DNA of 64,000 nt from NCBI GenBank assembly GCA_902518075.1, contig CABYEX010000005.1, forward strand, positions 1 through 64,000, written 5' to 3'. Of the stretch, positions 45,398 through 56,638 are shown piece by piece. The notes below the pieces were generated by a model, which was not told the origin of the DNA, made no database searches, and saw only the letters and a list, made by a program, of their open reading frames with translations. Every line of letters starts with the position of its first letter. The stretch's first letter is position 1. Made by a program: the position numbers and the translations under genes. Source of the DNA: Halieaceae bacterium. Its GTDB lineage: Bacteria > Pseudomonadota > Gammaproteobacteria > Pseudomonadales > Halieaceae.

Positions 45398-46012
45398 GTG
45401 TTGTGTCGGCGTTTGGGCACGGTTGATTTTGAGTCGACCTTCGATGGGATGAAGGCCTTTACCGCGTCGCGCACTCCCGAAACTGAAGATGAAATTTGGC
45501 TGCTCCAGCACCCGCCCGTGTATACACAAGGCCTGTCGGGCAAGCCGGAACACGTGCTCGACCCCGGTGAAGTACCCATTATTCAGATCGATCGCGGCGG
45601 TCAGGTGACCTATCACGGCCCTGGCCAATGGGTCGCCTATGTGCTCTACGATCTGCGCCGAGCGAATGTCAATGTCAGACAGCTGGTCACTCTGCTCGAG
45701 TCCGCCGTGGTGGAGGTGCTGGGCGAGTGGGGTATTAAGGCCCGCGGTGACCCCGATGCGCGGGGCGTGTATGTCCACGGCTGTAAAATCGCGGCATTGG
45801 GCTTGAAGGTGAGCAAAGGGCGCAGCTATCACGGCCTCTCACTCAACGTCGACATGGATCTTAGCCCGTTTCGCGGCATCAATCCCTGCGGTTACGAGGG
45901 CCTTGAGGTCACTTCTATCGCCACGCTCATGGGGTCCGACTGCCCCACTATGGATGAAGTGGGCGAAGTCCTGCTCAGACACCTTAAGGCACTGTTGCCC
46001 GGTCCAGACTGA
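45398..46012 (+). CDS. lipB: Octanoyl-[acyl-carrier-protein]-protein N-octanoyltransferase
   Basis: A 204-residue enzyme that moves octanoate from ACP to lipoyl domains. The motif RGGQVTYHGPGQ, the catalytic Lys in HGCKIAALGLKV and the Cys of INPCGYEGLEVT are all present. Starts at GTG 45398 or TTG 45401 are both possible. lipA, usually next, is not in this window; prfC follows instead. Confidence 0.95.
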   Translation: MLCRRLGTVDFESTFDGMKAFTASRTPETEDEIWLLQHPPVYTQGLSGKPEHVLDPGEVPIIQIDRGGQVTYHGPGQWVAYVLYDLRRANVNVRQLVTLLESAVVEVLGEWGIKARGDPDARGVYVHGCKIAALGLKVSKGRSYHGLSLNVDMDLSPFRGINPCGYEGLEVTSIATLMGSDCPTMDEVGEVLLRHLKALLPGPD

Positions 46013-46060
46013 CGCCAGTGATATTGGCTGGCATAATCGCGCCTCTTCCGAGGAGCCATC

Positions 46061-47638
46061 ATGTCTGAACTTCAACGCGGCATCGACGCGCGTCGCACCT
46101 TCGCCATTATTTCTCACCCCGACGCGGGTAAGACAACCATCACCGAGAAGCTGTTGCTGCTCGGCCAGGCAATTCAGGTGGCTGGCTCAGTGAAGGGTAA
46201 GCGCGGGCCCCATGCGACCTCGGACTGGATGGCGCTGGAACAGGAGCGCGGTATCTCTGTCACGTCCTCGGTGATGCAGTTTCCTTACAAAGAACGCTGG
46301 GTGAATTTGCTAGACACGCCAGGCCACGAGGACTTCTCAGAAGACACCTACCGGACCCTGACGGCGGTCGATTCTGCGCTCATGGTGATCGACGGTGCCA
46401 AGGGCGTCGAGGACCGCACCGTCAAGCTGATGAATGTGTGCCGACTGCGGGACACGCCCATCATGACCTTCGTCAACAAGCTTGACCGTGATATCCGCGA
46501 CCCTATCGAATTGTTGGACGAGGTTGAGGAGGTACTGGGTATTGCCGGCGCGCCCATCAACTGGCCAATCGGTATGGGCCGCGACTTCAGCGGCGTTTAT
46601 AACCTCTACACCGACACCATTCATCGTTACCAAGCGGGTGACGGCAGTACGCTGGCTGGAGAAGATTTGATTACGGGTCTCAATTCTGATGAGGCCAGAG
46701 CATTACTCGCGGAGGACTATGATAGTTTTATCGAGGAGATCGAGCTGGTTCGCGGCGCGTCGCACGGGTTCTCCATCGAGGACTTTCTGGCCGGCCAGCT
46801 GACCCCCGTCTTTTTCGGGACGGCGCTGGGCAACTTTGGCGTCAGGGAGATGCTCAATGACTTTGTCGAGTGGGCGCCTGCCCCTCGGCCCAGAACATCA
46901 TCAGAGCGGCTTATTGAGGCATCCCAGCCGGAATTCACCGGCTTTGTCTTCAAGATTCAGGCCAACATGGACCCCAAGCACCGGGATCGCATTGCCTTCA
47001 TGAGGATTTGCTCGGGCCGCTATGACAAGGGAATGAAGATGCGCCACGTGCGTATCGACAAGGATGTGCGCATTGCAGACGCGGTAACCTTTCGCGCGGG
47101 TGATCGCACCCTTGTTGAGTCCGCGGTGGCAGGGGACATTATCGGCCTGCACAACCACGGCACGATTCAGATCGGCGACACCTTCACTACCGGCGAAGCG
47201 CTCCGCTTTACAGGAATTCCCCACTTTGCACCCGAGTTATTCCGGCGTATTCGGCTTGCCGATCCGATGAAGACCAAAGCCCTGCAAAAAGGGTTACAAC
47301 AGTTATCCGAGGAGGGCTCCACACAGGTGTTCTCGCCGCTCAAGAGCAGTGACCTCATTGTGGGTGCCGTGGGTCAGTTGCAGTTCGACGTGGTGGCCTA
47401 TCGCTTAGCCAACGAATATAAAGTCGAGGCACTCTACGAACCGGTCAACATCTACACGGCTCGCTGGATAGAGGCTGAGGACGAGCGCAAGCTGGAAGAG
47501 TTCCGCAAGAAAGCGGCGGAGCATTTGTCGGAGGACGGCGGGGGTTATCTCACCTACCTGGCGCCTACCCGCGTCAACCTCTCACTGGTGGAGGAGCGCT
47601 GGCCTGACATTCGCTTCCGCGAGACGCGAGAGCACTGA
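46061..47638 (+). CDS. prfC: Peptide chain release factor 3
   Basis: A 525-residue translational GTPase that recycles RF1/RF2. The P-loop is SHPDAGKTT, with [12 protein letters not shown] and NKLDRD as further G motifs. GAGGAG lies 8 bases before the ATG. It is a separate unit convergent with the glutathione peroxidase gene. Confidence 0.96.
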   Translation: MSELQRGIDARRTFAIISHPDAGKTTITEKLLLLGQAIQVAGSVKGKRGPHATSDWMALEQERGISVTSSVMQFPYKERWVNLLDTPGHEDFSEDTYRTLTAVDSALMVIDGAKGVEDRTVKLMNVCRLRDTPIMTFVNKLDRDIRDPIELLDEVEEVLGIAGAPINWPIGMGRDFSGVYNLYTDTIHRYQAGDGSTLAGEDLITGLNSDEARALLAEDYDSFIEEIELVRGASHGFSIEDFLAGQLTPVFFGTALGNFGVREMLNDFVEWAPAPRPRTSSERLIEASQPEFTGFVFKIQANMDPKHRDRIAFMRICSGRYDKGMKMRHVRIDKDVRIADAVTFRAGDRTLVESAVAGDIIGLHNHGTIQIGDTFTTGEALRFTGIPHFAPELFRRIRLADPMKTKALQKGLQQLSEEGSTQVFSPLKSSDLIVGAVGQLQFDVVAYRLANEYKVEALYEPVNIYTARWIEAEDERKLEEFRKKAAEHLSEDGGGYLTYLAPTRVNLSLVEERWPDIRFRETREH

Positions 47639-47644
47639 GTCGCA

Positions 47645-48124
47645 TCAAAGCAGTGCTTCAATGTCGCTCGCAATGGCCTCGGGCTTGGTCGACGGCGCGT
47701 AGCGCTTGACCACCTCGCCCTGCTGGTTGACCAAGAACTTCGTAAAGTTCCATTTGATGCGCTTACTACCCAGCACACCGGGCGTCTGCTCTTTCAGGTG
47801 AATGAATAGCGGGTGGCTGTCCGCGCCATTGACCTCAATCTTGCTGAACAGCGGGAAGCTGGTCTTGTAGTTCAGGTCGCAGAACAACTGAATTTCTGCC
47901 TCATTGCCGGGCTCCTGGCCGCCAAATTGATTGCAGGGAAATGCCAGCACCGAAAAGCCGCGTTCGCCATAGGACTTTTGCAGCGCCTCCAGTCCCTCAT
48001 ATTGCGGGGTAAACCCGCACTTGGAGGCGGTATTCACGATCAGTAGTACCTTGCCGCTAAATTCGCTGAGCGCGGTGTCTTCACCGTTCGCCCGGGCGGC
48101 AGAAAAATCCAAAACAGTCGTCAT
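47645..48124 (-). CDS. Glutathione peroxidase (thioredoxin-fold, cysteine type)
   Basis: A 159-residue peroxidase with the catalytic Cys36 in NTASKCGFT, CNQFGGQEPG and WNFTKFLV. The position is Cys, not selenocysteine, so it is of the bacterial BsaA/BtuE-like group that often uses thioredoxin. The ATG at 48124 follows GGAG by 6 bases and is preferred to a TTG at 48136. Confidence 0.93.
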   Translation of the reverse strand: MTTVLDFSAARANGEDTALSEFSGKVLLIVNTASKCGFTPQYEGLEALQKSYGERGFSVLAFPCNQFGGQEPGNEAEIQLFCDLNYKTSFPLFSKIEVNGADSHPLFIHLKEQTPGVLGSKRIKWNFTKFLVNQQGEVVKRYAPSTKPEAIASDIEALL

Positions 48125-48160
48125 AGAGTGCTCCAAAGAGAGAATAGGGTAAGTGGGTAT

Positions 48161-49504
48161 TCAGGCCGAGAGGTAGGTTTCCAACTCAAAGTCCGTCACA
48201 CGGCGCTCAAATTCGCCGAGCTCCTGCTTTTTAACCTCGCTGAAGGCGAATTGGAATTCCGCCGATAGTGTCTCGCGCACATTGGCAGATTCAGAGAATC
48301 GCGCGATAGCTTCTGCCATGTGCCCGGGCAGGCAAACGTTGGCTGCATCTTCAACCCACGCATTGCCGCTGATCGGAGGAGGGGCCTCACACTGTCGGTC
48401 AATGCCCAAGTGGATTCCTGCGAGTAGCGCAGCCACTGCCAGGTAAGGGTTGCTGTCAGCGCCGGCGACGCGGTGCTCAATGCGGGTGGCCGGACTCGGG
48501 CTGGCAGGGATTCTCAGTGCCGTGGTGCGGTTGTCATAGCCCCAGTTGGGTTGCGTCGGCGCGTGATTCCCAGCCTGAAACCGACGGTAGGCGTTGTAGC
48601 TGGGCGCAAAAATAAGCTGAGTGTCTGCCATAAGTTCGAGACATCCGGCGACCGCTTGCTGTAATTGCGGGGTGCCGTTGAGATCGCCGCTGTCGAAAAC
48701 ATTTTTACCCGATGTGTCGAGCAGGCTGCAGTGCACATGCATGCCATTGCCAGCCTGATTTTCCATAGGCTTTGGCATAAAGCTTGCCAGCGCTCCGAAC
48801 CGCTGGGCGACGGCGCGAATACAGCGCTGCATGCTAATGATTTGGTCGCAATAGGCGACAGCGTTGTCGCAGTAGGCAACATTGATTTCGTATTGGGCGG
48901 GTGCCGCTTCCTTCAAGACGCCTTCGTATGGCAGACGCTGCGTCTCAAAACTGGCTTTCAGCGCGTCAAACAACGTCGCATGTTCATCGAGCGAGCTGAG
49001 TCCGTAGAGATTGCCGCCAGTCTCATTCTCGGCAGGTAGTGCGTCCCGTAGTGTCTGGTTGTCATCCGGGCGTTTGAACAGATTGAACTCGAGCTCAATG
49101 GCGACTCTGGGTACTAAGCCTTTTTGCTCAAGCTTGTCGACCACCTGCGCCAGCACCTGTCTTGGGTCAGAGAGAAGGGGTGCTCCGTCGTCCTTGAACA
49201 TGGTCAGTACGACCTGCGCGCGATCGACGCCGGTCGCTGTCAACACCGGGACCAGAGAGTCCGGTACTGCCTGACACCAGCCATCGAGATCTCCGTTATC
49301 GAGTGCGATCCGGGGTACGTCGCGACCCCAGGCGTCCTGCGCCACGGCTGACTTTGGAAGTTTGACGCCGTCGGAGAGGAGCGCGGACAGCTTTTCGATG
49401 GGCAACCACTTACCGCGAGCGGCGCCATTACAGTCCGTGATTAGGGCTTCTACCGTCTCGATGTCGGGGTGTTGAGCTAGCAGTGTGTCAGCGTTTGAGT
49501 GCAT
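48161..49504 (-). CDS. Glutamine synthetase family protein (gamma-glutamylpolyamine synthetase-like)
   Basis: A 447-residue GS-fold ligase. Metal and ATP sites are visible (VAIELEFNLF, NGMHVHCSLLD, TRIEHRVAGADSNPYLAVAA). It begins with TVEALITDCNGAARGKWLP, typical of PuuA/GlnA-like proteins rather than true GlnA, which is longer and has a Tyr adenylylation loop. It may glutamylate putrescine or another amine, but no puu genes lie near. Confidence 0.87.
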   Translation of the reverse strand: MHSNADTLLAQHPDIETVEALITDCNGAARGKWLPIEKLSALLSDGVKLPKSAVAQDAWGRDVPRIALDNGDLDGWCQAVPDSLVPVLTATGVDRAQVVLTMFKDDGAPLLSDPRQVLAQVVDKLEQKGLVPRVAIELEFNLFKRPDDNQTLRDALPAENETGGNLYGLSSLDEHATLFDALKASFETQRLPYEGVLKEAAPAQYEINVAYCDNAVAYCDQIISMQRCIRAVAQRFGALASFMPKPMENQAGNGMHVHCSLLDTSGKNVFDSGDLNGTPQLQQAVAGCLELMADTQLIFAPSYNAYRRFQAGNHAPTQPNWGYDNRTTALRIPASPSPATRIEHRVAGADSNPYLAVAALLAGIHLGIDRQCEAPPPISGNAWVEDAANVCLPGHMAEAIARFSESANVRETLSAEFQFAFSEVKKQELGEFERRVTDFELETYLSA

Positions 49505-49965
49505 CTGGGGATTCTCTGTCGAGGTGGCGAGTTTAACCGCGTGGGCATCCGCTCACCAGTCGAGAGGCGCGGTACCCAGTGGTTTCCCCAGGCTGCGCGC
49601 ACCTTGTTGGGGTAGCGCAGGCTGCCGCTGGAACCGTTGTAGGCGGCCAGTGCCCAGTTCAGGTTCTGGTCTTCTCGATCCACATAAAAGCGAAGAATGC
49701 GACAGCCGTAACGAAGATTGATGGCAGTGTGGGTCAGGTTGTCGTCGCTTCGCCCGATTTTGTCTCTCCAAAACGGCATGGTCTGCATCAGGCGCTGCGC
49801 CCCGACGCGAGAGACCGAGTGGCGATCCTCAAATCCGCCCTCGGCTGATAAAGTCCGCTTCAGATAGGCGGTTAGAGCGGCCCGGCCTTCTGCGGACTAA
49901 GCCTTTAGTGCCGCAGCAGTAAGTATTAACAGTGAGAGCAGAATCCCGGGCTGTGTGGGGCCCAA
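49477..49965 (-). pseudogene. Decayed lytic transglycosylase (SLT domain) with in-frame amber codon
   Basis: The minus frame begins at a TTG (49965) with a signal-like segment (GILLSLLILTAAALKA), then hits TAG at 49897-49899. The same frame continues with ALTAYLKRTL and an SLT catalytic-domain match: VSRVGAQRLMQTMPFW, then NLRYGCRILRFYVD and ALAAYNGSSGS. The part between the leader and the SLT core is far shorter than in relatives, suggesting a deletion. No ATG, GTG or TTG lies between the amber codon and the ATG at 49788. It lies between proS and the GS-like gene. Confidence 0.7.
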
Positions 49966-49970
49966 ATCGG

Positions 49971-51689
49971 TCAGCCGTCGGCAAGAAGTTGCTGTAAGCG
50001 GTCGACGGTGTCGGTGGGCGAGACCATCTCGGTCTCGCCGTTGCGGCGCTGGGTGAGCTCAAGATGACCCTCGGCCAGCGACCGTTCTCCCACGGTCACC
50101 CTCAGCGGCATCCCCAAAAGCTCCATTTCCGCGAACTTCACGCCCGGCCGCTCCGACCGGTCGTCGAGAAGGGCGGTGAGACCCACATCCTCACACGCGG
50201 CGTAGAGCTGCTCGGTGACCTCGCGCACCACATCCGATTTCTCCATCCCAAGCGGGACGATCGCCACGTCGAAAGGCGCCATCGCAGCGGGCCAGATGAT
50301 GCCTTTGTCGTCATGGTTTTGCTCAATGGCTGCCGCGACAATGCGCGTAATACCAATGCCATAACAGCCCATGACCATGGGCTGGCTTCGGCCCTGTTCA
50401 TCCAACACAGAAGCATTCATTGATTCGGAGTACTTGGTACCCAACTGAAAAATATGACCGACCTCGATGCCCCGGCGAATCTCCAGGGTGCCCTCGCCGC
50501 AAGGGCTCGGGTCGCCACTCACGATCTCACGAATATCGGCAAACTCGGCATCGGGGACGTCGCGGTGCCAGGTGGCGCCCTTGACGTGGTAGCCGTCCTC
50601 ATTGGCCCCGCACACAAAACTGGGCATTTGCGCCGCGGTGTGATCCACCACGACTCTGATGGGGACGCTCACAGGGCCCAGTGAACCAAAGCCGGCGCCC
50701 AGACACGCTTTCACTTCATCAGGTTCCGCCATCACCAGCGGCGCCGCCATGCCCGGCAATTTGGCTGCCTTGATGGCATTCAGTCGATGGTCACCGCGAA
50801 CGACCAAGGCCACCAGCTCACCCTGCACGTCTTTTGCGAGCAGTGTTTTGATCGACTGTTCAGCAGGAATACCCAACTGCTCGGCGAGGTCATCAATCGT
50901 GGTCATCCCGGGCGTTGCGAATTTCTCCAGCGCGGGCATCTCGCCGTCTTCGGCAGCATCAGCGGCCTCTGGCAGGGCGGGCGCCAGCTCCACGTTGGCC
51001 GCGTATTCGCTGCCGGTTGAGAAGGCAATGGCGTCCTCGCCACTTTCTGCCAAAACATGGAACTCGTGGGAATGTGCTCCACCAATGGCGCCGGTATCGG
51101 CCTCGACTGCGCGGAAGTCGAGGCCCAGCCGGGTAAAGATAGCGTTGTAGGCTTCGTGCATGCGCCAGTAGGTCTGTTCCTGCGACGCTTGATCAATATG
51201 AAAGGAGTAGGCGTCTTTCATGATGAACTCTCTGGAGCGCATCACGCCAAAGCGCGGGCGGATTTCGTCGCGGAATTTGGTCTGGATCTGAAACAGATTG
51301 ATCGGCAGCTGTTTATAGCTCTTGATCTCGTTTTTGGCAATCTGGGTGATGACCTCTTCGTGGGTGGGCCCGAGGCAGAACGGGCGATGGTAACGGTCTT
51401 CCAGTCGACACAGCTCGGGCCCGTAGAGCTCCCAGCGGCCAGACTCCTCCCACAGCTCGCCCGGCTGAACCACCGGCATGCTAAGCTCCAGCGCGCCGGC
51501 GCGCTCCATTTCTTCGCGGACAATTTGCTCAACTCTGCGCAGTACGCGAACCCCCAGCGGCATCCAGTTATAGATGCCGGCGGCGACCCGGCGAATCAAC
51601 CCAGCCCGCAGCATCAGCTGATGGCTGACAACCTCAGCGTCTGAAGGGGTCTCTTTCAAGGTCGATAGCAGGAACTCGCTGGTTCGCAT
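49971..51689 (-). CDS. proS: Proline--tRNA ligase
   Basis: A 572-residue class II aminoacyl-tRNA synthetase, exactly the usual long bacterial ProRS length, with the editing (INS) domain between motifs 2 and 3. Seen are [13 protein letters not shown] at the start, [16 protein letters not shown] and GCYGIGITR. The ATG at 51689 has GGAG 6 bases upstream; the open frame upstream of it is not part of the gene. Confidence 0.96.
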   Translation of the reverse strand: MRTSEFLLSTLKETPSDAEVVSHQLMLRAGLIRRVAAGIYNWMPLGVRVLRRVEQIVREEMERAGALELSMPVVQPGELWEESGRWELYGPELCRLEDRYHRPFCLGPTHEEVITQIAKNEIKSYKQLPINLFQIQTKFRDEIRPRFGVMRSREFIMKDAYSFHIDQASQEQTYWRMHEAYNAIFTRLGLDFRAVEADTGAIGGAHSHEFHVLAESGEDAIAFSTGSEYAANVELAPALPEAADAAEDGEMPALEKFATPGMTTIDDLAEQLGIPAEQSIKTLLAKDVQGELVALVVRGDHRLNAIKAAKLPGMAAPLVMAEPDEVKACLGAGFGSLGPVSVPIRVVVDHTAAQMPSFVCGANEDGYHVKGATWHRDVPDAEFADIREIVSGDPSPCGEGTLEIRRGIEVGHIFQLGTKYSESMNASVLDEQGRSQPMVMGCYGIGITRIVAAAIEQNHDDKGIIWPAAMAPFDVAIVPLGMEKSDVVREVTEQLYAACEDVGLTALLDDRSERPGVKFAEMELLGMPLRVTVGERSLAEGHLELTQRRNGETEMVSPTDTVDRLQQLLADG

Positions 51690-51924
51690 AACACACTCCA
51701 CTTCGGTGGCCGTCATTCTAAAGGGGCCGGGTGCAGGCCGTACAGTTATGGCGACGTTAATCGTAGATGTGCCCGCGATGTGCTCGTGCCGATGACTGCG
51801 TCGACGATGCCGCCCATGAATCTTGCCAAGCAGGCTTGTAGGTGGCAGTTGGGTGTTGTTGAATCGTTTCCGGAGCAGTTGGGGCGATGCCGCCCTGGAT
51901 GAGGTAATCGCGTGAGGCAGGCCA

Positions 51925-52296
51925 ATGGGAAAGAAGAAAACCGACAAGCAACTGAAAAAACCCGCTGAAGCCAAAAAACTCAAGCCGGTCAAAACCAAGC
52001 TCTCCAAGTCGCAGGTGCTTCAAGCGCTGGCCGAAGACAGTGGTATGTCCAAGTCGGAGGTCAAAAAAGTGTGGGGTTCCCTCGAGCGGCTCATTGAAGC
52101 GAGCATTTGTGATCAGGGCTACGGTCAGTTCACCCTGCCGGGGCTGATGAAAGTTACCACCGTTCGAAGACCCGCGATTAAAGCGCGACGGGGCATCAAC
52201 CCCTTTACCAAGGAAGAGACCTGGTTCAAGGCCAAACCTGCCTGCACGGGCGTCAGAATTCGAGCATTGAAAAAAATGAAGGGCTTCGCCAATTGA
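51925..52296 (+). CDS. HU family DNA-binding protein with lysine-rich N-terminal tail
   Basis: A 123-residue protein. A basic tail (about 1-28, with [16 protein letters not shown]) precedes an HU/IHF-like core: [25 protein letters not shown] and then [22 protein letters not shown] with the arm motif NPFTKEE. It should bend or coat DNA. Such tailed HU variants occur in several gammaproteobacteria. It is divergent from proS across a 235-base promoter region. Confidence 0.83.
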   Translation: MGKKKTDKQLKKPAEAKKLKPVKTKLSKSQVLQALAEDSGMSKSEVKKVWGSLERLIEASICDQGYGQFTLPGLMKVTTVRRPAIKARRGINPFTKEETWFKAKPACTGVRIRALKKMKGFAN

Positions 52297-52487
52297 ACCG
52301 CATCACAGCCTTTTTAACTTGGCGACGTCCCGCCTTTTCTGGTCGCTTTGACTGCAGCGAGCTGAATGTTAACGCTCTGCGTATCTTTCACTGATTCAGG
52401 GTTTACGGTACGCTCCGCGCCCTTACAGAGAGACCCTTAACCTCAGGCAGAGCCGGTTGTGATCGAGCCCTGCTCGGGAAGAGCGCT

Positions 52488-52820
52488 ATGCCCATTTACG
52501 AATACTGCTGTCAGGAATGTGGACACTCGCTGGAGGCCATCCAAAAGTTGGCCGAAGTGCCATTGACTGACTGCCCTGAATGCGGAAAACCCGCTTTGCG
52601 GAAGCAGGTTAGTGCTCCCACTTTCCGCCTATCTGGTGGCGGTTGGTACGAGACCGACTTCAAAACTGGCGACAAAAAAAATATTGCCGGCGAGCGCGGT
52701 GATACTGCGGACAAGCCAGCCGCGAAAACGGAATCTGGCAGTACCTCGAGTGACGGCACCAAAAAAGCCGAGTCGAAATCGGCTACGACGGCCAAGCCTG
52801 ACAACTCGAAAGCCAGCTAA
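52488..52820 (+). CDS. FmdB-type zinc-ribbon protein
   Basis: A 110-residue protein starting [16 protein letters not shown] and with [14 protein letters not shown], two CxxC pairs that form a zinc ribbon, then a low-complexity Lys/Ser/Thr-rich tail. FmdB-like proteins lie before aspS in many gammaproteobacteria and their role is unknown. Confidence 0.87.
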   Translation: MPIYEYCCQECGHSLEAIQKLAEVPLTDCPECGKPALRKQVSAPTFRLSGGGWYETDFKTGDKKNIAGERGDTADKPAAKTESGSTSSDGTKKAESKSATTAKPDNSKAS

Positions 52821-52837
52821 CGGCGGGAAACCACACC

Positions 52838-54628
52838 ATGGAAACAGCGATGCGAACCCACTACTGCGGCCTGATCAATGAGAATTTGATCGACCATACC
52901 CTGACACTGTGCGGCTGGGTAGATCGCCGCCGGGACCATGGCGGTGTCATTTTCCTCGACATGCGAGACCGGGAAGGCGTGGTGCAGGTGGTATTTGATC
53001 CTGATACTGAGGAGCACTTTCAGCGCGCCGACAGTGTGCGCAGCGAGTACGTCTTGCGCATCACAGGGCGCGTTCGCGCGCGTGCGGCCGAGACGGTGAA
53101 TCCAAATATGGCCTCGGGAAAGATAGAAGTGTTGGGTAAAACCTTGGAGATTCTCAACGCCGCGCAGACGCCACCCTTCCCCCTCGATGAACATCACTCG
53201 GTGGGTGAGGACGTCCGCCTGCGCTACCGCTTTATGGATCTGCGTCGGCCGGAGATGCAGCAGAACCTGATTGCCCGGGCGAAGATTACCTCTAGCATTC
53301 GGCGCTACCTCGACGAGCAGGGCTTCTTGGATATCGAAACCCCGATTCTGACGCGGGCGACACCCGAGGGCGCGCGGGATTATCTGGTGCCCAGCAGAAC
53401 CCAACCCGGCGCGTTTTTTGCGTTGCCCCAGTCTCCTCAGCTTTTCAAACAGTTGCTGATGGTCTCTGGGTTCGATCGCTACTACCAAATCGCACGCTGC
53501 TTTAGGGACGAAGACCTTCGGGCAGACCGACAGCCTGAATTTACCCAAATCGATATCGAAACCGCGTTTCTCAATGCCGAAGAGGTGATGTCGATCACTG
53601 AAGGCATGGTGCGCAGCCTGTTCCAAGAGCAGTTCGAGGTGGAGCTGGACGCATTCCCCCGCATGACCTGGGCAGATGCCATGGAGCGCTACGGCTCGGA
53701 TAAACCGGATCTTCGAATCGCGTGGGAGCTGGTATCCATCGATGACTTGATGGCGGGGGTCGACTTTAAAGTCTTCAGTGGTCCCGCTAATGATGCGGGC
53801 AGCCGCGTGGCCGCGCTCAAGGTGCCGGGTGGTGCGTCGCTGTCGCGGAAAGAAATCGACGATTACACCGACTACGTGGGCGTCTACGGTGCCAAGGGGC
53901 TGGCCTGGATCAAGGTGAACGACCGCGCGGCGGGCATGGAGGGCCTGCAGTCGCCGATTATCAAGTTTATGCCTGATGAGACCGTGTTCGCGATGCTGGA
54001 CCGGCTCGATGCAATAGATGGCGACATTTTGTTCTTTGGAGCTGACAAGCGCTCGGTGGTCAATGAGTCCCTGGGCGCACTGCGCCTAAAGATCGCTGCA
54101 GATCTGGATCAGATTGCCGAGGGATGGGCGCCACTCTGGGTTGTCGACTTCCCCATGTTTGAGCGCGATGAACGCGGCGGTATAACAGCCCTGCACCACC
54201 CCTTCACTGCGCCCGCCTGTTCGGTGGACGAGCTACGGGCAGAGCCTGAGGCTGCCCTGTCGCGGGCCTACGATATGGTACTGAACGGTAGCGAGATTGG
54301 CGGCGGCTCAGTTCGTATTCATGAACAGGACATGCAGCAGGCCGTATTCGACCTGCTGGGCCTTGATAAGGCAGAGGCGGAATCCAAGTTCGGGTTCCTG
54401 TTGAGTGCGCTGCGTCATGGCGCGCCGCCCCATGCGGGCCTCGCCTTTGGTCTGGATCGGCTCGTCATGCTGATGGTGGGTGGGCAGTCGATTCGCGACG
54501 TGATCGCCTTCCCCAAAACCCAGAGTGCTCAGTGCGTGATGACCGAGGCCCCGGGTAAAGTCTCGGAGCAGCAACTGCGGGAGCTGTCTTTGCGCCCCCG
54601 GCGCACCGAGCAACCCACCGCGGACTGA
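52838..54628 (+). CDS. aspS: Aspartate--tRNA ligase
   Basis: A 596-residue bacterial-type AspRS. The N-terminal OB domain ([21 protein letters not shown]) binds the anticodon; the class II core has [29 protein letters not shown] (split here: [22 protein letters not shown]) and motif 3 GLDRLVMLM. It carries the GAD insertion of bacterial enzymes. ATGs at 52838 and 52850 are possible; the second matches most family members better. Confidence 0.96.
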   Translation: METAMRTHYCGLINENLIDHTLTLCGWVDRRRDHGGVIFLDMRDREGVVQVVFDPDTEEHFQRADSVRSEYVLRITGRVRARAAETVNPNMASGKIEVLGKTLEILNAAQTPPFPLDEHHSVGEDVRLRYRFMDLRRPEMQQNLIARAKITSSIRRYLDEQGFLDIETPILTRATPEGARDYLVPSRTQPGAFFALPQSPQLFKQLLMVSGFDRYYQIARCFRDEDLRADRQPEFTQIDIETAFLNAEEVMSITEGMVRSLFQEQFEVELDAFPRMTWADAMERYGSDKPDLRIAWELVSIDDLMAGVDFKVFSGPANDAGSRVAALKVPGGASLSRKEIDDYTDYVGVYGAKGLAWIKVNDRAAGMEGLQSPIIKFMPDETVFAMLDRLDAIDGDILFFGADKRSVVNESLGALRLKIAADLDQIAEGWAPLWVVDFPMFERDERGGITALHHPFTAPACSVDELRAEPEAALSRAYDMVLNGSEIGGGSVRIHEQDMQQAVFDLLGLDKAEAESKFGFLLSALRHGAPPHAGLAFGLDRLVMLMVGGQSIRDVIAFPKTQSAQCVMTEAPGKVSEQQLRELSLRPRRTEQPTAD

Positions 54629-54634
54629 TTCGTA

Positions 54635-55378
54635 GTGGCGGGCCACAGTAAATGGGCGAACATCAAGCATCGCAAGGCAGCGCAAGACGCCAAGCGGGGC
54701 AAGCTCTTTACCAAGTTAATCCGGGAACTGGTCGTAGCCGCGCGAGCCGGTGGTGCTGCCGTTGAGGACAACCCGCGACTCCGTGCAGCGGTAGACAAGG
54801 CGCTTGGTGCCAATATGAAGCGGGACACCATCGATAATGCCATCGCCCGTGGTGCGGGCACCGGTGAAGCCGACAACATGGAGGAGCTGAACTATGAGGG
54901 TTATGCGCCAGGTGGTGTGGCGGTTCTCGTGGAAGTGATGACAGACAACCGCAATCGCACAGTCGCTGAAGTGCGGCATGCCTTTACCAAGCGTGGCGGT
55001 AATCTGGGCACAGACGGGTCAGTGGCCTATCTGTTTTCCCGCACCGGACTTATTCAGTTTGCACCGGGTGTTGATGAGGAAGCGGTGATGGAAGCTGCCT
55101 TGGAGGCGGGTGCCGAAGACATCGTGGCAGCTGAGGATGGCAGCGTCGATGTGATGACGCCCTGGGAGCGTGTCACTGAGGTGCGGGATGCGCTGGTAGC
55201 TGCGGGGCTCGAACCCATTCAGGCCGAGGTCACCATGCTGCCCAGCACAGAAGTCCAGCTGGATGCCGACACTGCCCCGAGCGTCATGGGGCTGATCGAC
55301 ATGCTCGAGGATCTCGATGACGTCCAGAATGTCTACTCCAATGCAGACATACCGGAAGGGGTTCTCGCCACTTTGTAA
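54635..55378 (+). CDS. YebC/PmpR family transcriptional regulator
   Basis: A 247-residue YebC protein with the standard start [18 protein letters not shown] (GTG at 54635) and [20 protein letters not shown], then the acidic C-terminal domain. Family members regulate transcription and in some cases aid translation at proline stretches. It lies 7 bases after aspS and before ruvC, the normal order. Confidence 0.93.
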   Translation: MAGHSKWANIKHRKAAQDAKRGKLFTKLIRELVVAARAGGAAVEDNPRLRAAVDKALGANMKRDTIDNAIARGAGTGEADNMEELNYEGYAPGGVAVLVEVMTDNRNRTVAEVRHAFTKRGGNLGTDGSVAYLFSRTGLIQFAPGVDEEAVMEAALEAGAEDIVAAEDGSVDVMTPWERVTEVRDALVAAGLEPIQAEVTMLPSTEVQLDADTAPSVMGLIDMLEDLDDVQNVYSNADIPEGVLATL

Positions 55379-55458
55379 TACCCCGTGAGTCGCGTCCGGC
55401 TCATGATCTTTTCGCCACAATCGTTCACACTAGGCGCTGGTTTGCGCTGGTTGCCATC

Positions 55459-55977
55459 ATGACAGTCATACTTGGCATCGACCCCGGCTCCCGAATAACG
55501 GGCTTTGGTGTCATCCGCGTTGAGCGAAATCAGGCCCAGTACGTCTCGAGCGGTACCATCCGTTTGCCGGTCAAGGAAGCGCTCGGTGCGCGTCTTCGGG
55601 TGTTGTTCGAGTCCCTCTCAGAGATCATTGACACTTATCAGCCCGCGGTAGCGTCCATTGAAAGCGTCTTTATGGCCAAGAGTGCAGATTCTGCGCTAAA
55701 GCTGGGTCATGCCCGGGGTGCAGCGATGGTGGCCTGTGTGACCAACGATCTCGAGGTCCACGAGTATGCAGCGCGACAGATCAAGCAGTCGGTCGTGGGC
55801 ACGGGCGCGGCCAACAAGCGGCAGGTGCAACATATGGTGACCGCACTGTTGGGTCTGTCCGCGGAGCCAGCAGAGGACGCGGCCGATGGCCTTGCCGCAG
55901 CGCTGTGTCACTGCCACACCCAAGGCCTAGCCGGCGCATTGGCTGCCAGCCGCTTCAGGGCAGGGCGTTTGAGGTAA
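55459..55977 (+). CDS. ruvC: Crossover junction endodeoxyribonuclease RuvC
   Basis: A 172-residue Holliday-junction resolvase. The acidic metal site uses the Asp of [11 protein letters not shown], the Glu of ASIESVFM and the Asp pair in [11 protein letters not shown]. It heads the ruvC-ruvA-ruvB group. Confidence 0.96.
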   Translation: MTVILGIDPGSRITGFGVIRVERNQAQYVSSGTIRLPVKEALGARLRVLFESLSEIIDTYQPAVASIESVFMAKSADSALKLGHARGAAMVACVTNDLEVHEYAARQIKQSVVGTGAANKRQVQHMVTALLGLSAEPAEDAADGLAAALCHCHTQGLAGALAASRFRAGRLR

Positions 55978-55986
55978 AGTGGCGGT

Positions 55987-56613
55987 ATGATTGGTCAAAT
56001 TCGAGGCACATTGATCGCGCGTCAGGCGCCTGAGATTCTGGTGGATGTCGGGGGCATTGGCTACGAAATTCAGGTGCCCATGACCACGCTTTATCAATTA
56101 CCTGAACTCGGTCAGCCCGTCACCTTGTTGACGCACTTTGTGGTGCGCGAGGACGCGCAACAACTGTTCGGCTTTGCTGAATCCGCCGACCGACGTTTAT
56201 TTAGAGAACTGATTAAAGTCAGCGGCGTTGGCCCGCGACTAGCGTTGACATTACTCTCAGGGATGGATGCAGCGGACTTCGCGCGCTGCCTGCAACGCGA
56301 TGACGCGGCTGCCCTGGTGGCACTGCCCGGCGTGGGCCGCAAGACGGCGGAGCGGTTGTTGGTGGAGATGCGCGATAAGGCGGGGGATTGGCTCGATGAG
56401 CTCTCTCCCGGGTCAGCCGCGCAGGCTGAGACGGGCAAAGCCGGCGCGCATGGCAATGACCAACGCGCGGAGGCCGAGCAGGCACTCGTTGCCCTGGGCT
56501 ACAAACTTACAGAAGCCGCGAAGCTGATGGCTGCCGCTGATGCAGCGCCAGAGACTCCCAGCGAAGACTTGATTAGGCTGGCACTGCGCATTGCCGGAGG
56601 GGCGAGAAGATGA
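55987..56613 (+). CDS. ruvA: Holliday junction branch migration complex subunit RuvA
   Basis: A 208-residue protein: N-terminal OB domain ([20 protein letters not shown]), two helix-hairpin-helix motifs ([27 protein letters not shown]), and a C-terminal domain III that binds RuvB. It lies 9 bases after ruvC. Confidence 0.96.
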   Translation: MIGQIRGTLIARQAPEILVDVGGIGYEIQVPMTTLYQLPELGQPVTLLTHFVVREDAQQLFGFAESADRRLFRELIKVSGVGPRLALTLLSGMDAADFARCLQRDDAAALVALPGVGRKTAERLLVEMRDKAGDWLDELSPGSAAQAETGKAGAHGNDQRAEAEQALVALGYKLTEAAKLMAAADAAPETPSEDLIRLALRIAGGARR

Positions 56614-56638
56614 CAGCAGTGCTGCAGGAGGTGCGCCG

